The notes beneath the pieces are model-generated. The model did not search any database and was not told the DNA's origin. It saw only the letters and a program-made list of their open reading frames with translations. A DNA stretch of 64,000 bases, from NCBI GenBank assembly GCA_018389105.1, contig JACATO010000989.1:248001-312000 (forward strand). Direction: 5' to 3'. Shown here piece by piece: positions 61,701 to 64,000 of the stretch. A program made the position numbers and the translations under genes. Origin of the DNA: Nautilus pompilius. Taxonomy: Eukaryota > Mollusca > Cephalopoda > Nautilida > Nautilidae. Each line of letters opens with the position of its first letter. Position 1 is the first letter of the stretch.

Positions 61701-62389
61701 TATTTGGCTTATGCTTTTTTTGTGTGCCTGTGTTATGTTTCAAATGTTCAAGTGAAGAAAAAAATGAATATAGTTTACAGATATAATAATGAATGTAAAC
61801 TTTCATATTTGATTGTTTGCATGTAGTGCTAAAAGAAAGTCATAAAACATTTGTTACTTTTTTTTTTGTTTGGTCTGGTCTGTGTTTAAAAACAAAGTAT
61901 TGTCAGAAGTCCAGCCTGTTTTAGAAGAATACATTGTTTTGTTTTATTTATGGACAAAGTGTACAGTAGTTCATTTAATATGGTTGTGAATAATATTAGA
62001 GGCGATTGTTTTGAAGGAGCTGATTATCGATCTCTCTTCAGAGCTTAGCATATTACCTTATTTTGAATGTTTTTTTTTTTTTTTTGGTAGCATTTCTCCC
62101 TACTTAGATTTGTTATCTGTAGAATGTCACTAAAGCATTTTGTATTTGGTTTTCTAATGTTTATTTTTCTTCTCTTCCAGTAGACAATCAGACAGACAAC
62201 CATCGGCACACCGCTCATCACACCACCACCACCACAGCCCAGCACCGCCACAGCCACCTCAGCTCTCTCATGCATCCCAGTCTCAGCCACCACCACCTGG
62301 CTCTTACGGACCACTTCCACCCAGACCCTCAGGACCTCCAAGACCATCTCTGCCTCCCCCAGGCTACAGGGTTCCACCGCCACCACCAG
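7538..62389 (+). CDS. RBBP6: RBBP6-like E3 ubiquitin ligase (5' part of gene, 13 coding exons)
   Basis: RBBP6 is a nuclear RING-type E3 ubiquitin ligase that binds p53 and pRB and is part of the pre-mRNA 3'-end processing machinery (yeast Mpe1 is its relative); this is family knowledge. Coding exons: 7538-7706, 8838-8934, 9717-9747, 42099-42140, 43248-43336, 46146-46248, 46458-46594, 46745-46917, 47184-47490, 54010-54088, 56103-56160, 58731-58761 and 62181-62389. All junctions are GT-AG and the frame stays open for about 508 codons. Domain order is DWNN ubiquitin-like fold (residues 1 to about 82, MSSVHYKF start), CCHC zinc knuckle (C160-C163-H168-C173), RING (C257-C297), Gln-rich segment (about 345-365), then a His- and Pro-rich region. 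That order is specific to RBBP6. Vertebrate proteins reach about 1,800 residues, so much of the C-terminal part lies beyond the window. The start ATG sits in a good context (GCCATGT). Confidence 0.95.
8351..8707 (+). repeat. 35-bp minisatellite made of splice-acceptor-like units
   Basis: Ten units and a partial eleventh start at 8351, 8384, 8419, 8454, 8489, 8524, 8559, 8594, 8629, 8664 and 8699. The first unit is 33 bp and the others 35 bp, and they are virtually identical. Each unit has a pyrimidine-rich run (GTCTGTCTGTCTCTCTGTA) followed by TTTCAG and then ATTTCC, so each looks like a 3' splice site. The array lies in RBBP6 intron 1, ending about 130 bases before exon 2. Open frames through it simply read the repeat ([12 protein letters not shown]) and are not called as genes. 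Confidence 0.95.
8838..8934 (+). CDS. RBBP6: RBBP6 exon 2: second part of DWNN domain
   Basis: Acceptor TTTCTAG at 8831-8837 and donor TTG|GTAAGT at 8935. Joined to exon 1 it restores [19 protein letters not shown], the conserved second half of the DWNN domain, and leaves two bases of the Trp89 codon. It is too short to stand out as an open frame by itself; it is called from splice sites, homology and frame continuity. Confidence 0.93.
9717..9747 (+). CDS. RBBP6: RBBP6 exon 3 (31-base microexon)
   Basis: Acceptor TTTTGCAG at 9709-9716 and donor CCC|GTATGT at 9748. It completes Trp89 and encodes [10 protein letters not shown] (residues 90-99). This stretch lies just after the DWNN fold and is variable between animals, so support comes mainly from the splice signals and the perfect phase match with exons 2 and 4. 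If unspliced, translation would stop after two more codons (TGA at 9754-9756). Confidence 0.75.
9754..9908 (+). terminator. Possible intronic stop and poly(A) signals for a DWNN-only transcript
   Basis: Read-through of the exon 3 donor meets TGA at 9754-9756, and AATAAA hexamers follow at 9807-9812 and 9903-9908. Vertebrate RBBP6 is known to make a short isoform that is essentially the DWNN domain alone, so premature cleavage here would give a comparable protein of 101 residues. The hexamers also occur by chance in such AT-rich DNA, so this is a suggestion only. Confidence 0.3.
16315..16322. repeat. Target-site duplication of hAT element 1, left
   Basis: TTTTAGAA here and TTCTAGAA at 19133-19140 flank the terminal inverted repeats and match at seven of eight bases. 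Eight-base duplications are the signature of hAT insertion. Confidence 0.8.
16527..16750 (+). mobile_element. LINE reverse transcriptase 3' fragment (RTE-like)
   Basis: Translation gives [20 protein letters not shown] and, after a frame change, [19 protein letters not shown]. These match the conserved tail behind the reverse transcriptase domain of RTE-type LINEs, where the usual text is LLYGSECWTLY followed by NTEILRR and a P-S-M-E-A-I motif. Only about 70 residues survive, with no start, endonuclease or 3' tail. It lies inside the left part of hAT element 1, so it was either inserted into that element or carried by it. Confidence 0.65.
17162..18972 (+). pseudogene. hAT transposase relic (BED finger, catalytic core, dimerisation tail)
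   Basis: The likely start is ATG at 17162 ([15 protein letters not shown]). A BED-finger-like segment follows at about 17225-17340 ([28 protein letters not shown]). Next come [14 protein letters not shown] near 17677-17718 and [10 protein letters not shown] near 17878, the regions carrying the first two catalytic aspartates of hAT transposases, then VRWLSCG near 18160. The hAT dimerisation tail is at about 18755-18920 ([15 protein letters not shown]). The frame is broken by in-frame stops near 17412 and 17742 and by frameshifts near 17225, 17870 and 18310-18370. The set of motifs is that of GTF2IRD2/ZBED5-like hAT proteins. Confidence 0.85.
19133..19140. repeat. Target-site duplication of hAT element 1, right
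   Basis: TTCTAGAA directly follows the right terminal repeat and pairs with TTTTAGAA at 16315-16322, one base different. Confidence 0.8.
19728..19880 (+). repeat. Dispersed repeat, possible SINE copy A
   Basis: Shares several blocks with 23085-23190 in the same order: CTGGTT, TTGGCT(C/T)AGT(C/T)TGGCAT and TTTCTCCCACATCTA. The middle parts are diverged. This looks like two old copies of one short interspersed repeat. No poly-A tail or clear target duplication is visible. Confidence 0.3.
21824..22938 (+). mobile_element. Tc1-like DNA transposon relic 1
   Basis: About 1.1 kb between imperfect inverted ends: CACTGGCTAGCCATGTTATT on the left after TA at 21822-21823, and the reverse complement of the right end near 22938, CTGGCTGCTCACTTTATTAG. 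These ends and the internal text resemble the widespread Tc1-like family whose ends read CACTGG...CTTTATTAGG. An internal stretch near 22704-22733 ([10 protein letters not shown]) corresponds to the conserved SPDLNPIEHLW before the last catalytic acid. No long frame survives. Confidence 0.65.
23080..23195 (+). repeat. Dispersed repeat, possible SINE copy B
   Basis: Related to 19728-19880 through the blocks described there. It is preceded by GGATTCAAATTCTGG, which loosely resembles an RNA polymerase III B box (GGTTCGAATCC), suggesting a tRNA-derived SINE. Support is limited to this pair of copies. Confidence 0.3.
27050..27660 (+). mobile_element. Tc1-like transposase relic 2
   Basis: Translation near 27132-27176 gives [15 protein letters not shown], matching the VLFSDE(S/T)RF signature around the second catalytic Asp of Tc1 transposases. 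[14 protein letters not shown] follows near 27297, matching the LN(A/S)xxYIxIL block. The segment is riddled with stops and frame changes, and I could not find its inverted ends, which may lie further left (26200-26900). Confidence 0.6.
30820..31140. repeat. Possible interspersed repeat
   Basis: A less AT-rich block with a CTGGCAGCTCTGCCA inverted motif near 30828, followed by text such as AAATGTTTAGCCATCTAAG and a short (CA)n at about 31091-31106. Its composition differs from the flanking intron and suggests an inserted repeat. I cannot assign a family and see no second copy in the window. Confidence 0.2.
35042..35110 (+). mobile_element. Solitary hAT-type terminus
   Basis: CAGGGGTGGGCAAATTTTAT is very close to the 5' end of Charlie-like hAT elements. 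The following bases, GGTTGCATTGCCAGGGC and TTTTGGAGAGCCAT, resemble the usual subterminal text of such elements. I see no matching right end and no transposase directly behind it, so this is a fragment or the opposite end is lost. Confidence 0.4.
36320..37160 (+). pseudogene. Broken copy of a repeat-associated conserved protein of unknown family
   Basis: Two consecutive frames (36328-36774 and 36728-37096, the second continuing beyond) carry text I know from multicopy predicted proteins of marine invertebrates: [49 protein letters not shown] and [13 protein letters not shown]. The order is that of the family. Copies of this protein are dispersed in many genomes, so I take it as part of a mobile element, but I cannot name the element type and see no terminal repeats. 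The copy is broken in more than one place and has no intact start. Confidence 0.55.
38520..40340 (-). pseudogene. hAT transposase relic 3 (SCAND3/ZBED-like subfamily)
   Basis: Read on the minus strand, fragments appear in the right order: a possible BED-finger zone near 40220-40150, TVKRRIEMT-like text near 39800, [20 protein letters not shown] near 39385-39325 (family: VNFIKxRPLxSRLFxxLC), INNF-FSMKND near 38750, and finally [17 protein letters not shown] near 38595-38540, which matches the tail ALSNTKPxFEKLCxxKQAHPSH of this subfamily. Stops and frameshifts are frequent. It is a different hAT lineage from the elements at 16323 and 50439. Terminal repeats were not found. Confidence 0.7.
42099..42140 (+). 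CDS. RBBP6: RBBP6 exon 4 (42 bases)
   Basis: Acceptor CTTTCCACAG before 42099 and donor CAG|GTATAG at 42141. It encodes [14 protein letters not shown] (residues 100-113), in phase with exon 3 before and exon 5 after. It corresponds in place to the variable linker of vertebrate RBBP6 between DWNN and the zinc knuckle (ISLAQLTKTANL). Short length makes this less certain than its neighbours. Confidence 0.78.
43248..43336 (+). CDS. RBBP6: RBBP6 exon 5: linker before zinc knuckle
   Basis: Acceptor CTTTTTAG before 43248 and donor AAA|GTATGT at 43337. The product [19 protein letters not shown] then [10 protein letters not shown] matches the conserved vertebrate block NLAEANASEEDKIKAMMSQS. It ends two bases into the Asn143 codon, completed by exon 6. 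Confidence 0.94.
45080..45900 (+). mobile_element. Tc1-like transposon relic 3
   Basis: Near 45105-45176 the frame reads [18 protein letters not shown], the helix-turn-helix typical of Tc1 transposases (HREIAxxLxVSxSxV). Near 45692-45730 it reads [13 protein letters not shown], matching SPDLNPIEHLW before the third catalytic acid. Spacing of about 600 bases between them fits a Tc1 gene with some loss. Ends were not found and the frame is broken. It lies in RBBP6 intron 5. Confidence 0.6.
46146..46248 (+). CDS. RBBP6: RBBP6 exon 6: CCHC zinc knuckle
   Basis: Acceptor TTCTTGCAG before 46146 and donor GGG|GTAAGT at 46249. Encodes [20 protein letters not shown] and the closing Cys, residues 143-177. 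The knuckle is C160-X2-C163-X4-H168-X4-C173, as in all RBBP6 proteins; this motif binds zinc and is thought to contact RNA. The preceding Pro run is also conserved. Confidence 0.96.
46458..46594 (+). CDS. RBBP6: RBBP6 exon 7: region between zinc knuckle and RING
   Basis: Acceptor CTTTCAG before 46458 and donor TGC|GTGAGT at 46595. Contains [13 protein letters not shown] and [11 protein letters not shown], matching vertebrate IKKSTGIPRSFM and GKYAIPTIDA. Ends two bases into Ala223. Separated from exon 6 by an intron of only 209 bases. Confidence 0.95.
46745..46917 (+). CDS. RBBP6: RBBP6 exon 8: first half of RING finger
   Basis: Acceptor GTTTTCAG before 46745 and donor AAT|GTAAGG at 46918. 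Encodes residues 223-280 with [13 protein letters not shown], then [20 protein letters not shown] and GNSFCDE. The RING cysteines C257, C260, C272, C273 and C278 lie here; C281 is split across the next intron. The spacing matches the C4C4 RING of RBBP6, which recruits E2 enzymes. Confidence 0.96.
47184..47490 (+). CDS. RBBP6: RBBP6 exon 9: second half of RING finger and Gln-rich tail
   Basis: Acceptor TTTACAG before 47184 and donor AGG|GTGAGT at 47491. It completes C281 and adds [17 protein letters not shown] (C294, C297), then [19 protein letters not shown] and LNETGYTK, the helix that always follows the RBBP6 RING. The last third is Gln-rich ([20 protein letters not shown]). All eight RING cysteines are present, so the ligase domain looks functional. 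Confidence 0.96.
47578..48043 (+). repeat. Left long terminal inverted repeat
   Basis: Pairs in reverse complement with 53022-53478. Strong blocks include TTGGTGCCGATTTTTTGTGT and GATGATCTTGGTATCAAAAT. Inner identity is high and drops toward the outer tip, where GGGGTAATCCACGG faces GGGGCATTCCATAT. Confidence 0.88.
48481..48860 (+). other. Probable intron in the leader of the long-TIR transposon
   Basis: A strong donor (CAA|GTAAGT at 48481) and a strong acceptor (TTTTGCTTTTCAG ending at 48860) flank AT-rich DNA directly before the first transposase ATG at 48868. Spliced leaders are common in large DNA transposons. Evidence is the two signals and their position only. Confidence 0.35.
48868..50438 (+). 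pseudogene. Transposase of long-TIR element, N-terminal and first catalytic part (interrupted)
   Basis: Starts [19 protein letters not shown], a Cys/His cluster likely to bind metal. Further on are [20 protein letters not shown] (about 49325-49385), [20 protein letters not shown] (about 49395-49455), [20 protein letters not shown], and [20 protein letters not shown] then KFAML. The final part before the hAT insertion reads [20 protein letters not shown] followed by [11 protein letters not shown], where the Ser-Asp of YFSD is the best candidate for a catalytic Asp. The frame changes several times, for example near 49000, 49230, 49390, 49550 and 50060, so no complete protein can be made. Confidence 0.8.
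50439..52190 (-). mobile_element. hAT DNA transposon 2, nested in the long-TIR element
   Basis: The 1,752-bp element has inverted ends TAGTGACGAGCAACCT (50439) and, on the other strand, CAGTCATGAGCAACCT (ending at 52190). Target duplications GTATAGAC (50431-50438) and GTAGAGAT (52191-52198) match at six of eight bases. The host frame (CHHKSEYGI before, [12 protein letters not shown] after) resumes across the insertion, which proves the nesting. It encodes a minus-strand hAT transposase and is shorter than the 2.8-kb element at 16323. Confidence 0.9.
50640..52190 (-). pseudogene. hAT transposase relic 2, lacking the BED finger
   Basis: Reading leftwards from 52190: [20 protein letters not shown], then [20 protein letters not shown] (first catalytic Asp region), [16 protein letters not shown] (second Asp region), [38 protein letters not shown], and the dimerisation tail [16 protein letters not shown] with [10 protein letters not shown] near 50800-50720. 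Coding text begins directly at the terminal repeat, so the normal N-terminal BED zinc finger is missing. At least three frame breaks occur (near 51810, 51200 and 50850). It belongs to the same GTF2IRD2/FAM200-like group as the element at 16323. Confidence 0.85.
52199..52847 (+). pseudogene. Transposase of long-TIR element, C-terminal part
   Basis: Continuation of the host transposase after the hAT insertion: [25 protein letters not shown], with a nine-T run near 52210 that shifts the frame. Then come [20 protein letters not shown], a stop near 52430, [14 protein letters not shown], and [20 protein letters not shown] followed in another frame by [17 protein letters not shown]. The last block is the typical C-terminal domain of this family. 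Stops after AKNPD at about 52847, well before the right inverted repeat. Confidence 0.8.
53022..53478 (-). repeat. Right long terminal inverted repeat
   Basis: Reverse-complement partner of 47578-48043. It begins internally at CACCTGAACCCTTGGAGATC and ends near GGAATGCCCCTTTTGC. Small insertions and point differences separate the arms, which indicates an old insertion. Confidence 0.88.
54010..54088 (+). CDS. RBBP6: RBBP6 exon 10
   Basis: Acceptor TGTTTTCAG before 54010 and donor AAG|GTGAGT at 54089. It completes a Gly codon from exon 9 and encodes [18 protein letters not shown] and TKMSDEPK (to residue 409). The sequence is Ser/Thr/Pro-rich and not strongly conserved; both splice sites are excellent and phase fits on both sides. 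Confidence 0.85.
54497..55748 (-). mobile_element. Mariner DNA transposon, full length but decayed
   Basis: The 1,252-bp element is flanked by TA at 54495-54496 and 55749-55750. Its ends are TTAGGTTGTTACAAAAGTTT and, from the other side, TTAGGTCATTACAAAATGTT, the standard mariner end (TTAGGTTGGTGCAAAAGT). Length fits intact mariners of about 1.3 kb. It lies in RBBP6 intron 10 in antisense orientation to the gene. Confidence 0.92.
54800..55545 (-). pseudogene. Mariner transposase relic
   Basis: On the minus strand it reads IQRWFAWF (family: VQRWFxKF), then [35 protein letters not shown], then in another frame [20 protein letters not shown] near 55005-54945 and [10 protein letters not shown] near 54860-54830. 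These are the hallmark blocks of mariner DD34D transposases; YDNARPH carries the second catalytic Asp. Frame changes near 55480, 55150 and 54930 and later breaks make it non-functional. Confidence 0.88.
56103..56160 (+). CDS. RBBP6: RBBP6 exon 11
   Basis: Acceptor GTCTTGCAG before 56103 and donor CAG|GTAAGA at 56161. Encodes [19 protein letters not shown] (residues 410-428) plus one base. Arg/Gly-rich low-conservation segment; accepted for strong splice sites and continuous phase. Confidence 0.8.
56161..58730 (+). other. RBBP6 intron 11
   Basis: AT-rich intron with no exon or transposon I can support, apart from the (TC)n tract. Short open frames here have no family resemblance. Confidence 0.6.
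58213..58234. repeat. (TC)n microsatellite
   Basis: Eleven TC dinucleotides within RBBP6 intron 11. Confidence 0.85.
58731..58761 (+). CDS. RBBP6: RBBP6 exon 12 (31-base microexon)
   Basis: Acceptor TTTTTAATAG before 58731 and donor AAG|GTAAAA at 58762. Encodes [10 protein letters not shown] with split codons at both sides, joining exon 11 (phase 1) to exon 13 (phase 2) without breaking the frame. Small size and low-complexity content lower certainty; skipping it would shift the frame. Confidence 0.7.
58762..62180 (+). other. RBBP6 intron 12
   Basis: AT-rich intron of 3.4 kb. Poly-T runs and short frames only. A less AT-rich block at 59890-60200 has a 99-codon open frame without any motif I recognise. 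Confidence 0.6.
62181..62389 (+). CDS. RBBP6: RBBP6 exon 13: His- and Pro-rich region
   Basis: Acceptor TTCTCTTCCAG before 62181. Encodes [20 protein letters not shown], then [14 protein letters not shown] and a long Pro/Gly/Ser segment ending [13 protein letters not shown]. Vertebrate RBBP6 has a comparable Pro-rich segment at this place before its RS domain. Two donors are possible, CAG|GTACAG at 62390 and CAG|GTTAGC at 62396; both keep the same phase and differ by two residues (Gly-Thr). Confidence 0.88.
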
Positions 62390-62664
62390 GTACAGGTTAG
62401 CTTGGCAATCACATGAATCAAGAAATCACTGTTACATTTTCTTGCTTTTGTTGAACTATTTAACACACGTTCTGCAAATCAAGTTTTTCTATTAACCACA
62501 AATTGATTGAGAAGCATCTCCTTATTTAAAACATTTTTATTTTCGTTCTAATAAGCATAGAAATCTCATTCTTGTGTCATCTGATTATAATTATATTTTA
62601 ACTTAAGCTTTTTTGTTATCTTTTTGGGGGTGTGTGGGGTGTGGTGCAATTGTTGGGGTATGTG

Positions 62665-62835
62665 TGTGAAGTTGCAAGTGTGTGTTGGGAGCTGGGTCGG
62701 TTCCACGACCGGCCGCCACAGCTGTTTATAAGTGAGGTCTTATTTCGACCTGTAGTATTCTTTTTTAGTGTTAGTGTACCTCATCCTAGCGAGAGCAGCG
62801 GGCTACCCAACTCCTTCATAATCTAATACGCTCAG
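62665..62835 (+). other. GC-rich insert with two hairpins
   Basis: A sharply GC-richer island inside AT-rich intron. It holds two inverted repeats, GGTCG-GTTCCA-CGACC near 62695-62710 and AGGTC-TTATTTC-GACCT near 62734-62750, with TTTATAAG between them. It may be a fragment of an inserted repeat, such as the end of a mobile element; no family can be named. Confidence 0.3.
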
Positions 62836-63850
62836 GAGAGGTAGGATTTCTCCAGGCTAAACCCTCTAGAACAGAGTTTTCTCTCTGTATGTCCTTAAGA
62901 CACTAAAAGGAATTAGGAAGCTTAGGCCACTTTTTATTTTTATTAAATCCAACCGGTTGGCCTCTAACTCTTCCAAATCACAAGTTTTTACTGCAATGCA
63001 TTTGTCTTCAACCCATCTCACAAGAAATCACAGGTGGTTAGGAGAGTTGGCCCCTAAGCTATCAGACAACTGCTGTGCTATTTTTCCTCATGCATGAAAA
63101 CAAAAAAACAGATGTCAGGAGAATGGGGGAAAAAATTGTTGATAGGGAGTGACTTTTCAATCTCTCTGTACACTGATACCCACATCGGATTGTAGGTTTC
63201 ATGGTGGCAGAGTTAGAAATATTAGTAAACCACAAGTGAAAGTTTCACCCCATTCAGTCTACATTTTTGTCTGGATTTAAATGGGCTCTGCTGACAAACT
63301 GTTCTAGTTTGTGGTGCTCATCATTTACATTCACTTGGGCAGCAGAGAGATTACATGATTTTTTGCAATGTAATTTATGACTGCGTTCAACTCTCTAAAT
63401 TATTTCTTAAAACGGGGCAAATAGAGTTGATTTTTCCCTAGAATTTAATTGTGTATTGTTTTTGTTTTTTTAATGCCAACAGCACCACTCTTGTTTAGAA
63501 TAAATCTTTTGAGGATTAGAAGTTTGGAAAGAGCTGTTTTTAATGTCTTGGCAAACCTCCATTCTGACAATATAGAATTTTATGATTGATTGATTGATTT
63601 GTAAAATACTGCATAACAACAATTCCATTGGATGTTGTTAGTGGAAGATCACTGCAGCCAGCATAATTCTATAAGTGTTTTATTTTAATACCATCTGTTA
63701 GTACAAAAACAACAACTCTGCTATTCTACATCAGTGATGTGTAATAATTGTGCTCAATGTGAAGCATTCAGGGAAAATAGCATGAACATTTTGAGACACT
63801 GCATAACTTTGAAAATCAGTACAGTGTCTGAAAGTGTAACACTGGCTACA

Positions 63851-63965
63851 TACCATATTTTTTGGCATGTAAGTTGATGTGGATGGAGTATAAGTCAGAT
63901 TGGCTAATTTTCCCTATTTCTTTCTTTGATTCATATATAAGTCAGTTTGGAGTATAAGAAAGACT
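63851..63965 (+). mobile_element. Possible non-autonomous DNA transposon fragment
   Basis: ACCATATTTTTTGGCATGTA AG and later GGAGTATAAGTCAGATTGG resemble the ends of widespread non-autonomous elements that read CCGTATTTTTCGG then CTATAAGTCG. The element would continue past the window. Evidence is this text resemblance alone. Confidence 0.2.
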
Positions 63966-64000
63966 AGGCTAGATCAACTACAGTTTCAACTAATCAGAAC

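Larger units (their letters stand above)
62396..64000 (+). other. RBBP6 intron 13, running off the window
   Basis: No further exon is seen before the end of the window. The stretch includes a GC-rich hairpin patch (62640-62830) and ordinary AT-rich intron DNA. Confidence 0.6.

Overview
This is animal nuclear DNA: AT-rich, intron-rich and crowded with DNA transposons. The one host gene I can identify is an orthologue of RBBP6 (retinoblastoma-binding protein 6, the DWNN-domain E3 ubiquitin ligase) on the + strand. It begins at 7538 and runs off the right side of the window. Thirteen coding exons (about 508 codons) can be placed with matching GT-AG junctions and a continuous frame. The splicing style, long introns and transposon mix suggest an invertebrate, perhaps a lophotrochozoan such as a mollusc; that placement is a weak inference.

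Layout: 1-660 is a CpG-rich stretch with a CRE plus TATA-like promoter whose gene I cannot identify. 661-4890 is AT-rich intergenic DNA. 4893-6420 is a satellite-like tandem array (nine copies of about 170 bp). 6600-7537 is the CpG-rich promoter and leader of RBBP6. Exons 1-3 (7538-9747) encode the DWNN domain; intron 1 carries a 35-bp minisatellite in which every unit resembles a 3' splice site. Intron 3 is 32 kb long and holds a complete-ended but decayed hAT transposon (16323-19132), Tc1-like relics (21824-22938, about 27050-27660), a conserved protein relic of unknown family (36320-37160) and a second type of hAT relic on the minus strand (about 38520-40340).

Exons 4-9 (42099-47490) encode the linker, the CCHC zinc knuckle, the RING finger and a Gln-rich tail. 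Intron 5 has another Tc1-like relic. Intron 9 holds a nest: a 5.9-kb DNA transposon with long inverted repeats of about 460 bp (about 47578-53478), interrupted inside its transposase gene by a 1.75-kb hAT element (50439-52190). Intron 10 carries a whole-length but decayed mariner (54497-55748). Exons 10-13 (54010-62389) encode the start of the Ser/Arg- and Pro-rich part of RBBP6; the rest of the gene lies beyond the window.

The RBBP6 exons are all on one strand and fit one transcript. The transposons are all intronic and look dead. The most interesting host signals are the splice-acceptor-like minisatellite before exon 2, and a stop codon with poly(A) signals straight after exon 3, which would allow a short DWNN-only product like the one known in vertebrates.
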